The translations under genes were made by a program, and so were the position numbers. Under the pieces are notes generated by a model. It ran no database searches. It had not been told where the DNA came from and worked only from the letters and a program-made list of their open reading frames with translations. This document shows positions 10,447 through 18,375 of a stretch of DNA of 64,000 bases, one piece after another (position 1 is the stretch's first letter; each line of letters opens with the position of its first letter). Location of the stretch: positions 1,056,001-1,120,000 of the forward strand of contig JAPPUL010000095.1 of assembly GCA_026874595.1 (NCBI GenBank). Direction: 5' to 3'. The DNA is from Sipunculus nudus (Eukaryota > Annelida > Sipuncula > Golfingiida > Sipunculidae).

Positions 10447-11505
10447 TTATAAATCAGGTGGCAAATAGGCAAAATCTTCCCAAAGACTATAGGTTTTAAA
10501 GAATTTTTTCTGACTCTCATAAACTCTTTTAAAATCAGAGTCCTTTCTTGTCTCTTCTGCTATCACTTCTTCTGTTATGTCTTTTAATTTGCGCAAAATA
10601 TTCTTAGGTAATTTCCTTGCAATTATCCCTTTCTTTTTAAAACCTGCCATAACCGCTCCTTGCTGATATTCACTCTCGTTTAGTCCTTTTAATGTCGCTG
10701 CCATACAAACATTACGAATTAAAGCTTTAGTATCATCACCAAGTCTATTATATTTGCCTTTATTTATAAGCATATAGGATGCCGTAAACGGTTGATGCCA
10801 TCCGGGAAATAAGTTATATTTAACCACTTTATTAAAACCTAGTAATTGATCTATTATTGGCAAGGAAAACTCTGTTGCATCTATTGTCCCTTTTTCTAAA
10901 GCTTGAAAGATTTCTCCACCAGGCAATACGCTTACGGAGGCTCCTAATTTTTCTATGACTTTACCGCCAAGTCCTGCAAAACGTATCTTTAAACCTTTAT
11001 AGTCCCGAAGGCTCTTTATTGGCTTTTTATACCAACCCGCAGTCTCAGGCCCTATAATACCACAAAGTTCAGCATAAACTTTATAACCTTTATTTGCATA
11101 TACTCTTTGTAACATATCATGTCCTCCCCCTTCATAATACCACGCTGTAAATGCCCAAGGCTTAAGCCCAAACGGAACTGCTGCAAATAAAGGTAGTGCT
11201 GGAACTGTCCCTGCATCATAACCTATCCATGTATAGCCTGCACTTACTTTATTATTACTTACCGCACCCAGTATCTCAAATGGAGGAAGTAGTTTTTTGG
11301 GTTCATAAATCCTAATCCTAACCTTACCACCACTTATCTTATTTAATTGTTGTACAGCATATTTTGAAGGTGTCCCAAGCGCCGGTAAACTAGATTTAAA
11401 CGCAACAGGCATTTTCCAACGCACCCTATCAATTGAATAAGATGGCATGCTTAAAAGTAATGTAGCTCCTAATATAAGTAGCCCATTAAGTATTTTTCTC
11501 TTCAT
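10447..11505 (-). CDS. dctP: TRAP transporter periplasmic solute-binding protein, DctP/TakP family
   Basis: 352 residues from the chosen start. An N-terminal signal peptide (MKRK, hydrophobic stretch, then SYS) is followed by a DctP fold. Seen: AGWYKKPIKSL, the LRDYKGLKIR strand with GLGG, and LPGGEIFQALEKGTIDATEF, resembling TakP-type 2-oxo-acid binders. The Arg in KIRFAGLGG is the usual carboxylate-binding residue. The frame extends to 11541, but the ATG at 11503-11505 has a GGAG at proper spacing. It is the first gene of the TRAP transcript, divergent from the FadR-type regulator. Confidence 0.93.
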   Translation of the reverse strand: MKRKILNGLLILGATLLLSMPSYSIDRVRWKMPVAFKSSLPALGTPSKYAVQQLNKISGGKVRIRIYEPKKLLPPFEILGAVSNNKVSAGYTWIGYDAGTVPALPLFAAVPFGLKPWAFTAWYYEGGGHDMLQRVYANKGYKVYAELCGIIGPETAGWYKKPIKSLRDYKGLKIRFAGLGGKVIEKLGASVSVLPGGEIFQALEKGTIDATEFSLPIIDQLLGFNKVVKYNLFPGWHQPFTASYMLINKGKYNRLGDDTKALIRNVCMAATLKGLNESEYQQGAVMAGFKKKGIIARKLPKNILRKLKDITEEVIAEETRKDSDFKRVYESQKKFFKTYSLWEDFAYLPPDL

Positions 11506-11632
11506 AATCATTCTCCAAAAAAATAAATTAATATAAAACAAATCTAAGAATTGGTATAAAGATATGTTCTATATTTTTAATATATTTAGTTATTAATATA
11601 TTAGGCTATAATATATCAAATCTAGCATTATC

Positions 11633-11668
11633 ATATAAGCATAAAAAATTATATAAGCATAAAAAACA
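11633..11668. repeat. 18-nt direct repeat in the dctP/regulator divergent region
   Basis: Two adjacent copies (11633-11650 and 11651-11668) sharing atataagcataaaaaa, just upstream of the predicted regulator promoter. It may be a second protein-binding region or only another tandem duplication. Confidence 0.6.
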
Positions 11669-11690
11669 TTTTTTACTTAAGTTAAAATAG

Positions 11691-11706
11691 TATAATGGTA
11701 TGACCA
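11691..11706 (+). promoter_or_regulatory. Regulator promoter -10 box with abutting FadR-type operator
   Basis: TATAAT (11691-11696) is immediately followed by the inverted repeat TGGT-ATG-ACCA (11696-11706), sharing one base. Family knowledge: FadR-subfamily GntR proteins bind TNGTNNNACNA. The operator would cover the transcription start, so the regulator probably represses itself. No convincing -35 was found. A second copy for the divergent dctP promoter was not seen. Confidence 0.65.
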
Positions 11707-11742
11707 ATTTTTAATATGAGTATAATTTTTAATATGGGTATT

Positions 11743-12489
11743 ATGAATAAAATTAAAATATCAGATCAAATTGCACAACAAATAGAACAAATGATTATAG
11801 ATGGAACTTTTGAACCGGGAGAGAAGCTGCCAACAGAAAGACAATTAGCCCAAAAAATAAAAGTTTCTCGCTCATCCTTACGAGAAGCTATGCAAAAATT
11901 AGTATCAAAAGGATTGATAGAAGTATACCAAGGGCGAGGAACATTTGTAACAAAATCACTTGATGGAGGTTTTTCTAATTCTTTGATTGATTTACTTAAA
12001 AACTATCCTGATGCCGACTGTGATGCCTTATGGGTACGTAAAGAACTTGAGATTGTTGCAAACTATGATGCCGCATTAAAAGCAACAGATAAAGATAGAG
12101 ACAAAATTTGGAGAATGTATCACAATGTTGTTAAAGTACAAAAACAAGATAATAGAAGTATTGACAAATTGCGTGCAGATTCAAAGTTTCATCTATCTAT
12201 AGTAGAGGCATCACATAATATAGTCTTATTTCAATTTACACGTAGTATAATTGTAGTGACAGAGAGTGCACTTGCAGAATATCTTGATGAGTACTACCGA
12301 AAAGAAGGTTTTATAGATATAGTGGCTAAACAACATAAAAATATGGTTGAGGCTATTATGGACTTAGACCCAATTGCAGCAAAAAAGGCGTCTAGGAATC
12401 ATTTTAACTATGCCCTTAAATCTTATAAAAGATTTAAACAACAAAGTCAATATGACAAGAGTAAAAGAGTATACTCATCTTTATTTTGA
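11743..12489 (+). CDS. GntR-family transcriptional regulator, FadR/FCD subfamily
   Basis: 248 residues from the chosen ATG. The N-terminal winged helix-turn-helix holds LPTERQLAQKIKVSRSSLREAM and GRGTFV. The C-terminal all-helical FCD ligand domain has the metal-binding pattern Asp and His in DSKFHLSIVEASHN and later His residues in QHKNMVEAI and NHFNYAL. Family knowledge: these respond to acidic metabolites. It is divergent from dctP and probably controls the TRAP/CoA island. The frame is open from ATGs at 11716 and 11734 too. 11743 is preferred because the protein then begins like its relatives and lies 40 bases after the predicted transcription start. Confidence 0.9.
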   Translation: MNKIKISDQIAQQIEQMIIDGTFEPGEKLPTERQLAQKIKVSRSSLREAMQKLVSKGLIEVYQGRGTFVTKSLDGGFSNSLIDLLKNYPDADCDALWVRKELEIVANYDAALKATDKDRDKIWRMYHNVVKVQKQDNRSIDKLRADSKFHLSIVEASHNIVLFQFTRSIIVVTESALAEYLDEYYRKEGFIDIVAKQHKNMVEAIMDLDPIAAKKASRNHFNYALKSYKRFKQQSQYDKSKRVYSSLF

Positions 12490-13005
12490 ATTGTAATTTT
12501 TTTTGTAAAAAGAGATATTTAAGGAGATAGTTATTGATAAAAAAAGATTGCTTTGCTAACTAATGCACTTTAATATGTTGGGCCTCCAGCTGTAAAAGCT
12601 CTATTACAAAGCGGCTATGACATATTACCCTAAAGATAAGTATATAGATAATCCGATAGGAAGAGATTTTATTAAAGAGGTAGTACCGGTTCATACAGGC
12701 ACAATAATTGATTTTGCGGGTGGGTGGCCGTCTGCACCAAAAAGACCAATCTAACAAATCAGATAAGAACGCTATAGCATAATATCTTTGTATAGCCCAA
12801 TGCGCATCTATTAAATAGATTATAAAATAGATAATAAAAATGCTATTAACTAATAGCAAGTAAGATGTTATCTTGTAAGAAGGTGTTATATAAGAATATA
12901 TGAGCTAAGATATTAGATAAGCGGGATTATAAAAGAAGAGCTATTAATATTAATATGGAATAGGAGCTATATAAAGGTATAATTTTTTAAGGGGGTAAAA
13001 GGGTT
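12490..13005. other. 516-base region without an intact gene
   Basis: Holds the decayed coding remnant at 12574-12754. The rest (12755-13005) is A+T-rich with many gctat/agctat words but no ORF, tRNA-like fold or clear terminator that I can support. Confidence 0.6.
12574..12754 (+). pseudogene. Frameshifted gene remnant
   Basis: Two protein-like segments lie in different frames: VGPPAVKALLQSGYDILP (from 12577, ending at a TAA) continues one frame over as YYPKDKYIDNPIGRDF and on to PVHTGTIIDFAGGWPS, ending at a TAA at 12752-12754. The composition is protein-like across the join and no intact start or ribosome-binding site is present. I do not recognise the family. It sits right after the FadR-type regulator, so it may be a lost enzyme of the catabolic island. 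Confidence 0.5.
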
Positions 13006-13641
13006 TTGGGAGACATTGACAATAAAACGGAATTAACGAAGGAAGATAAGCTTAGTGTATTTATGTATAGGTTTGGGATACTATTAAGCAGTATGGTAAT
13101 AATCTACGTATTAGTATATGGCTATTATGGTCTTTATGTAGGAGAGTATCCAGATCTAATGATTTTTCAGAAGGGATTTGGAGTAGTAATATTCTGGATA
13201 TTTGTGTTATCAGTAGGGATTTCAGCAATCTTTTTACATTTATATAGTAAAAAGATTCTACGTATAATCCAATATGTGTATATAGCAGGACTATTACTTT
13301 TGATAATCCTTAGTATATTAAATGACAACATGCTGGAGGGGGCATTGTGGAATGAGAGTGGTATGTTAGGGAAGATATATAGTATAGGGATAGGGATGAT
13401 ACTAGGAGTATATAGCGCAATAGGAGCTAAGGAGGCATATTGTTTTAAATTGCGTGAAGGATATTATTATGGAGTAATAAGCTTCTTTCTAGTTATATTG
13501 CATTTAATAGGAGTGAGTCTTGATATACAGTATATATTATTGGTAATGATAGCAATACTAACGACATTGTTTAGCTTTAGAAAATTAGGACATCCACTTT
13601 ATTATGACATAGGAGATAAGAGTAAGTATCAGAGTGGGTAA
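13006..13641 (+). CDS. Integral membrane protein of unknown function (possibly DUF2301-like)
   Basis: 211 residues, about six hydrophobic helices after a charged N-terminus (residues 1-18). TTG start with a strong ggggg upstream. The motif GAKEAYCFKLREG in the second half recalls the KEAFCF segment that I associate with DUF2301 membrane proteins, but this match is from memory and weak. It is followed after 220 bases by the DsrE2-type gene on the same strand. Function unknown. Confidence 0.75.
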   Translation: MGDIDNKTELTKEDKLSVFMYRFGILLSSMVIIYVLVYGYYGLYVGEYPDLMIFQKGFGVVIFWIFVLSVGISAIFLHLYSKKILRIIQYVYIAGLLLLIILSILNDNMLEGALWNESGMLGKIYSIGIGMILGVYSAIGAKEAYCFKLREGYYYGVISFFLVILHLIGVSLDIQYILLVMIAILTTLFSFRKLGHPLYYDIGDKSKYQSG

Positions 13642-13664
13642 GGTGTTTAAGGGCTTGTGCGATG

Positions 13665-13691
13665 TTTAATTTATAAATAAAATGCCGATAA
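13665..13691 (+). promoter_or_regulatory. Sigma-28-like promoter upstream of the dsrE2 gene (tentative)
   Basis: GCCGATAA (13684-13691) is a perfect match to the enterobacterial FliA -10 element. It has TTTA instead of TAAA exactly 15 bases upstream (13665-13668). It lies 170 bases before the DsrE2 start. In an A+T-rich spacer this could be chance. Confidence 0.3.
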
Positions 13692-13861
13692 AAAAGCTAA
13701 GATAAGGTATGTTTTTATAGAAATCTTATATTATAAGATATTTAAGTATAGAAATATAATTAAAGAAAACAAGATTAAAGAAATATAGTATATTTATACA
13801 ATTGGTTAAAGCCAAGAAAGCTAGAAGCTGGCAGGAATAAAATAAACATGGGGGTAAAGGT

Positions 13862-14413
13862 ATGAGTACAATGCTAGATCCGCAGTTAAAGGAAACGATA
13901 AGAGCGGAAGTATCATCACAACTTGAGGAGATAAAAGTAGATATACCTGAAAACAGAGCAACATTCATAATGTTTTCAGGAGATTTTGACAAAGCGATGG
14001 CAGCATTTATGATGGCAACAGGAGCGGTTGCGATGGGGATGGAAGTAACAATGTACTTTACGTTTTGGGGTTGCAGCGTCATTAAGAAGAAGAGAAAGCT
14101 AGCAGGGAAGAAGTTCTTGCATAAGATGGTAAATCTAATGTTGCCTGCAAACAGTAAAGGATTAAATCCATCACAGATGGCATTTGGACCTATTGGCAGA
14201 AAGTTGTTTAGACATATGATGGTAGGGAAGATGCAGTCATTAGAGGAGCTTATAGAGCTTGCAAAGGAATTAGAGGTAAAGTTTTTAGTATGCGCACCAT
14301 CGCTTGAGGTAATGGGTTTTGATGAAGATGAGTGGGCGGTACCTGCTAGTATATGCGGTGTTGCGGCGATGTATGAGCAAGCGATGAAATCAAAGGTAGC
14401 CTATTTCATATAA
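13862..14413 (+). CDS. DsrE/DsrF-like sulfur protein, DsrE2 type
   Basis: 183 residues, DsrE/F superfamily. Family knowledge: DsrE2 proteins take part in cytoplasmic persulfide/sulfur-carrier traffic with TusA and rhodaneses in sulfur oxidisers, and often carry membrane-like helices. Seen: TFIMFSGDFDKAMAAFMMATGAVAMG, typical of the N-terminal strand and helix, then a Cys in FWGCSVIKK, a Lys-rich loop, and the Cys in VCAPSLEVMGFDEDEW that aligns with the active Cys of the family. The tail SICGVAAMYEQA is also typical. No tusA or rhodanese is adjacent. ATG has ggggg-type SD at 13850. Confidence 0.82.
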   Translation: MSTMLDPQLKETIRAEVSSQLEEIKVDIPENRATFIMFSGDFDKAMAAFMMATGAVAMGMEVTMYFTFWGCSVIKKKRKLAGKKFLHKMVNLMLPANSKGLNPSQMAFGPIGRKLFRHMMVGKMQSLEELIELAKELEVKFLVCAPSLEVMGFDEDEWAVPASICGVAAMYEQAMKSKVAYFI

Positions 14414-14477
14414 TCCAAACATTTGATTACAATTCTATAGATTAGTAAGCAAAGATCTTAGAAATGCTTAGCAATGC

Positions 14478-14575
14478 TAAAGAAGACTTTATAAAGTTAA
14501 AGAGTTTATAAAGTTAGAGAGAATAATATGACGGAGTCTGCTTTTAATGTTTTTTAATGTTTTGAGTCTTCTTTA
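14478..14575. repeat. Inverted repeat between convergent genes
   Basis: TAAAGAAGACT (14478-14488) is perfectly complementary to AGTCTTCTTTA (14565-14575), with 76 bases between. The loop holds two copies of tttataaagtta. It lies between the convergent dsrE2 and radical SAM genes and could act as a long-range terminator or stabiliser for both. Function uncertain. Confidence 0.5.
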
Positions 14576-14602
14576 ATATTGTTTAAAAGGGCATTATAAT
14601 CT

Positions 14603-15583
14603 TTATTTAAGGCGATAAAAAGTCTTATTATTGAAAGAACTTGAGACTAACAAATCATCGTTAACAGCAGACTTAATAATAGAGTCCAAAGAGGTCCTAC
14701 TAAAGCGTTTATCGAATATGGCATAAATATCGTCTTTGGTAGAAGGGCGAGTACCAAGTAAAGCGAACAAATCTGTTTGAATGTTTTCCATATTAGAATT
14801 ATCAAGCATATTGGATTTAGGATGTTGCTTATAGGTATTAGAGTTTAGGGGAATGCTTTGCTGCTTAATTGACTTAATAATATCATCAAATTCTTGCTGT
14901 AAAACTTCTACTTTATCGTCGTCAATAGGCATATATTTTGAAAAAGCAGGAGGACGATATATTGTATTAATCTGAACGGCATCGGGTTTAATGTATCGAG
15001 TAGCGTTTTTAAGCTTATTAATTTCTTCTTTTGAGTCATTTACGTTTTTAACGAATAATATTTCTAGGGTAAGGTTTTTGTGGAATTGCTTTCTAAGCTC
15101 AAAGATACCGTCAACGAGTAAATCTGGCGTAATAGATTTAAAAGGGAGGTTAATTTTCTTGTAGACGTTATAAGAAATGGCATCAAGGGAAGGGATAATA
15201 ATATCGGCGTCCATAAGGTCGTTGCGTACATATTTATCATGTAGTAAGGAAGCGTTAGTAAGTACAACTAAAGGGATTTGGTGATATGTTTTTTTAATGG
15301 TCTTGATAATATATTTCAGTTGAGAATGAAGGGTGGGCTCACCTTTGCCAGCGATAGTAATACAGTCAATAGAGTTTATTGAGTTATGCTTGAAAAAGCG
15401 GTTTAATTCGTCAAAGATGAGAATAGGGTTTACATAAGGCTTTCGTTGAATGGTAAGTGATTTAGTTTTCTGTATTTCGCAATAAACGCAGTTAAAAGAA
15501 CAAATTTTGTCTCCGATGGGGTCAATCCCAAGAGAACGTTTAAGACGTCTTGAATTAACAGGTCCGAAAATATATTTAAACAT
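14603..15583 (-). CDS. Radical SAM protein (COG0731-like Fe-S oxidoreductase)
   Basis: 326 residues. Seen: the radical SAM cluster motif CSFNCVYC (CxxxCxxC) near residue 28, preceded by GPVNSRRLKRSLGIDP, and the GKGEPTLH and PSLDAI segments of the barrel. This layout fits the COG0731 group, whose bacterial members are poorly characterised. The ATG at 15581-15583 is preferred over an in-frame TTG at 15598, since neither has a good SD but the family begins close to FKYIFGPV. The C-terminal 60 residues (DDIYAIFDKRFSRTSLDSIIKSAVND) look like a small winged-helix add-on. No partner substrate gene is adjacent. Confidence 0.85.
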   Translation of the reverse strand: MFKYIFGPVNSRRLKRSLGIDPIGDKICSFNCVYCEIQKTKSLTIQRKPYVNPILIFDELNRFFKHNSINSIDCITIAGKGEPTLHSQLKYIIKTIKKTYHQIPLVVLTNASLLHDKYVRNDLMDADIIIPSLDAISYNVYKKINLPFKSITPDLLVDGIFELRKQFHKNLTLEILFVKNVNDSKEEINKLKNATRYIKPDAVQINTIYRPPAFSKYMPIDDDKVEVLQQEFDDIIKSIKQQSIPLNSNTYKQHPKSNMLDNSNMENIQTDLFALLGTRPSTKDDIYAIFDKRFSRTSLDSIIKSAVNDDLLVSSSFNNKTFYRLK

Positions 15584-15755
15584 AAAAAAGCCAATCAATA
15601 GTTAAATAGTAAAATAAAGCATCTAAAGCTAAACAAGAGCTTAAGAAGCAACAAAAAGCAATTAATAGTTTAATCGCCCAAATCTAAAAGATAATGTAAC
15701 AGTGAAAGAAAGGCGAGATTGGAATATATAAAAGGTTTATGGAACTTAAGAGTAA

Positions 15756-16289
15756 TTATTTTTGTGAAGTTTTACCCTTAGGTTTTTTAATTTTGTTAGA
15801 AGATATAAGGGTTTTAGTAATTTTGGATTCAACAGTATTGTCTTTATTTTTGAAGTTTACGTCTTTAATCTCCTCAACGACTTTATTAATATCATTAAGT
15901 TGATATTTAGGGTCGTTTATTTTATCTAATAAAGCCATACAAGTATGTGTAAAATTGGAAGGGACAACAAAGAAGCGAGTACGTTTTTTAGTAATTTGGT
16001 TATTGCCGACATTCTTCTGAGTATTTTTCTTATAAAAGTTGTGTTTAAAATACTCTTGCAGGTCGTGAGTAGATTTAAATGTGCGTTTAATGTCCTGATA
16101 AGAAAGCATAATAAGGATTTTGTTTTGTGGGATAGAGAAACTAGGATTAACTTTAGCTTTAACGGAGATATTCGAACTACTGATAGCATCAAAGATGACA
16201 ATAACATCCTGCTCATAAGCCTCGGTCATGTTAAGAAGACAAGCAATTTCTTTATCTGAAATCCAACTCCATGAGAGTTTTTTCTTCAC
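15756..16289 (-). CDS. Lys/Asn-rich protein of unknown function
   Basis: 177 residues, not recognised. GTG start with a good AGGAGG upstream, which supports it as a real gene. The first 110 residues look folded (alternating hydrophobic pattern, SWISDKEIACLLNMTEAYEQDV), while the C-terminal 50 are Lys/Asn/Thr-rich and probably disordered. No signal peptide or membrane helix. Confidence 0.7.
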   Translation of the reverse strand: MKKKLSWSWISDKEIACLLNMTEAYEQDVIVIFDAISSSNISVKAKVNPSFSIPQNKILIMLSYQDIKRTFKSTHDLQEYFKHNFYKKNTQKNVGNNQITKKRTRFFVVPSNFTHTCMALLDKINDPKYQLNDINKVVEEIKDVNFKNKDNTVESKITKTLISSNKIKKPKGKTSQK

Positions 16290-16655
16290 CAGTGCCTCCT
16301 AATGATTCTATAAATCTATAGAAGATATAACACCCAGATTAAAAAAAAGAGCAATAAAAAAATAGAGTATCCGAGGTGATAAAAAGGTTGATAAAAGAGA
16401 TTTATAGTATAAAAAGAGTAAGTTAATCAAGAAATATGTAATTAATAAAGAATAAGTAACTAATGCGAAAGCTAAAAGTTAGCGAGAAATTATAATATAT
16501 GATTATAAATATAATCGTTTAGTGGGATTAAATTAAGGGATTAAATTAAGGGATTAAAAGAATAGAATAAGAATAGAATAAGAATAGAATAAGAATAGAA
16601 TAAGAATAGAATAAGAATGAATAAGAATGAATAAGAATAGAATAAAGAGTAAAAG
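16290..16655. other. 366-base spacer with tandem arrays ahead of the amidase gene
   Basis: Holds two 13-nt copies (gggattaaattaa, 16524-16549), then five exact 11-nt copies (aatagaataag, 16561-16615), two 10-nt variants (aatgaataag) and one partial copy, up to about 16647. The start of the amidase gene follows 9 bases later. No other gene or promoter is clear in 16290-16520. Confidence 0.85.
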
Positions 16656-17426
16656 ATGGTATTTGGCAAAGACTGTAAAAGGGAAATAAAGGGGCGTGAT
16701 ATATCATTAGAGCGTAAAAAGCTACTATCGAAGAGGAATGCGCTTATCTTTATGCTTATAAGCGGGTTTTCGGTATTAATATCTTATATTCTGGGTATAA
16801 GAGATGATTCTGCTGATGGTAATGTAGGAGGGGCTGGGGGTGGGGGTGGAGGAGGGAACAAATTGGGTAAAGTTGGTATGGGAAGGGAGGGTGTAACGGG
16901 AGGAGCTGGGCTGGGGGTTGGTGTAGAAAGAGGGGTTAGAATAGAAGAGAGTGATTATAGTAAGCTATCTGGCTGGAGGTATATAATAATACATCACAGT
17001 GCAATAGATATAGGAGATAAGGAGCGGTATGAGAAATATCACAAAACAAAATATAAGAGTGGGGGTTTATTGTATCACTTTGTAATAGGGAATGGATATG
17101 GCGATGGGACAGCGGATGGGAAGATAGAAGTTAGTGCAGCTTGGCGTCATCAAAAGCGAGGAGGACACGTATCAGATCCTTATTATAATAAACATAGTAT
17201 AGGGATAGTGCTTGTTGGAAATTTCAATAAGAACAAACCGACTAAGCGCCAGCTTATAGCGCTTAGGGTGTTGGTGCAATATTTAATGGGAAAATTCAAG
17301 ATAGACTCTAAAAACGTATTAATGCACAAAGAGGTTACAGCAACAGAGTGCCCAGGAGTATTCTTCCCGAAGCAAGCGTTTATGAGAGAGATCCGCAACA
17401 TATCGGTAATAAGCCGTTCTAACTAG
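16656..17426 (+). CDS. N-acetylmuramoyl-L-alanine amidase (Amidase_2/PGRP fold), membrane-anchored
   Basis: 256 residues. It cleaves the amide bond between muramic acid and the stem peptide. Seen: N-terminal anchor at about 28-45, then a Gly-rich linker (about residues 50-90, with GGAGGGGGGG), then the PGRP domain: IIIHHSAID with the first zinc His, YHFVIGNG, HSIGIVLVGNF, and the second zinc pair in LMHKEVTATECPG (His and Cys). The catalytic Tyr/Lys equivalents look present. The linker is one of the low-complexity segments seen across this window. Short spacer tandem repeats end just before the start codon, and the SD is weak. Confidence 0.88.
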   Translation: MVFGKDCKREIKGRDISLERKKLLSKRNALIFMLISGFSVLISYILGIRDDSADGNVGGAGGGGGGGNKLGKVGMGREGVTGGAGLGVGVERGVRIEESDYSKLSGWRYIIIHHSAIDIGDKERYEKYHKTKYKSGGLLYHFVIGNGYGDGTADGKIEVSAAWRHQKRGGHVSDPYYNKHSIGIVLVGNFNKNKPTKRQLIALRVLVQYLMGKFKIDSKNVLMHKEVTATECPGVFFPKQAFMREIRNISVISRSN

Positions 17427-17428
17427 AG

Positions 17429-17463
17429 CAAAGTGTTTAAAAGAAGGTGTTTTAAGCACTTTG
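17429..17463 (+). terminator. Long hairpin after the amidase gene
   Basis: CAAAGTGTTTAAAA and TTTTAAGCACTTTG form a 14-bp stem with one G-U pair and a 7-nt loop (GAAGGTG), starting 3 bases after the stop codon. No U-tract follows, so it is either a weak terminator or a 3'-end stabiliser. Confidence 0.55.
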
Positions 17464-17549
17464 AAGTACAAATCATAAGCCTCAAAAAAGAAAGTAATAC
17501 CAGACAAAATAAAAGCGCTAAGAAAAAGCGCTAAGAAAAAGAGGGTAAC

Positions 17550-18236
17550 GTGAGCAAAGGTGATATAGAAGATCTAGAAGATATAATATTGGAGGTAGAG
17601 GGCTTAAGTTTTGGTTATGAGGGTAGTACTTTTGGGGGTGAACTTTTAAAAGAAATAAGTTTTAATTTACGTAAAGGAGAGGTAATAGGGATAGTGGGCA
17701 AATCGGGAGTAGGGAAGTCTACATTGCTTAAGCTATTAAACCGTCTTTTAGAGTATAAGAGAGGGAAGATAAAGTATCATGGAGAAGAGATAAGGGAGCT
17801 AAATCCGCTTAAACTAAGGCGACAAATATTGTACTTACAGCAATACCCCTGGATGTTAGAAGGGGATGTTGAGGCTAATCTGCAGATATCGAATAAAGGA
17901 GAAGAGGTCGGAATATCTCTAATGGAATGGAGTTTATTAGAAGTGGGGTTAGGAGTTAGTTATTTAAATAAGGACATAATGAGCTTATCAGGGGGAGAAC
18001 GACATAGGGTAGGGCTTGCACGGCTTTTGCTGGTAAAGGGGGTAGAGATATTACTTTTGGATGAGCCAACGGGTTCATTAGATAAAGAGACAATAAATGT
18101 TCTAACAAAAAGCTTAAGAAGATATATAGAGGAGCGAGGGGGTTCAATAATCGTAACAACCCATCGACTAGATTTTGCAAAAGAGCTAATGTCAAAAACA
18201 TATGAAATTAAGGAAGGACATTTGATAAAGGCTTGA
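17550..18236 (+). CDS. fetA: ABC transporter ATP-binding protein, FetA/YbbL family
   Basis: 228 residues, one ATPase domain: Walker A GKSGVGKST, Q-loop YLQQYPWML, signature LSGGERHR, Walker B ILLLDEPTGSLD and switch His in TTHRLDF. Family knowledge: FetA with FetB forms an iron exporter that eases oxidative stress in E. coli. The assignment rests on the FetB-type permease encoded next. GTG start with GAGGG five bases upstream. A Gly/Glu-rich short insert (YEGSTFGGE) sits in the first strand pair. Confidence 0.85.
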   Translation: MSKGDIEDLEDIILEVEGLSFGYEGSTFGGELLKEISFNLRKGEVIGIVGKSGVGKSTLLKLLNRLLEYKRGKIKYHGEEIRELNPLKLRRQILYLQQYPWMLEGDVEANLQISNKGEEVGISLMEWSLLEVGLGVSYLNKDIMSLSGGERHRVGLARLLLVKGVEILLLDEPTGSLDKETINVLTKSLRRYIEERGGSIIVTTHRLDFAKELMSKTYEIKEGHLIKA

Positions 18237-18284
18237 AATAGGTTTAGTTATTTTGGAAAGGGGAAGAGGAGGCAAGGGAGAAAG

Positions 18285-18375
18285 GATAAAAAGCTGAGAT
18301 AAAAAGATGAGATAAAAAGATGAGATAAAAAGCTGAGATAAAAAGATGAGATAAAAAGATGAGATAAAAAGATGA
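18285..18375 (+). repeat. Seven 13-nt tandem copies that run into the fetB start codon
   Basis: Unit gataaaaagMtga, seven copies end to end (variants with ctga in copies 1 and 4). The ATG of the last copy (18372-18374) is the fetB start. Copies 2, 3, 5 and 6 each hold ATGAGATAA, a two-codon ORF with stop. An AGGAGG lies upstream of the array near 18266, but none sits directly before fetB. Confidence 0.85.

Noticed and set aside
14478-14575. Insertion-sequence remnant from the 11-bp inverted repeat
   Set aside because: The interior is only 76 bases with no transposase-like coding and no target-site duplication; better explained as a bidirectional 3'-end structure.
16524-18375. CRISPR array
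   Set aside because: The arrays are head-to-tail tandem units of 10-13 nt without spacers and no cas gene is present.
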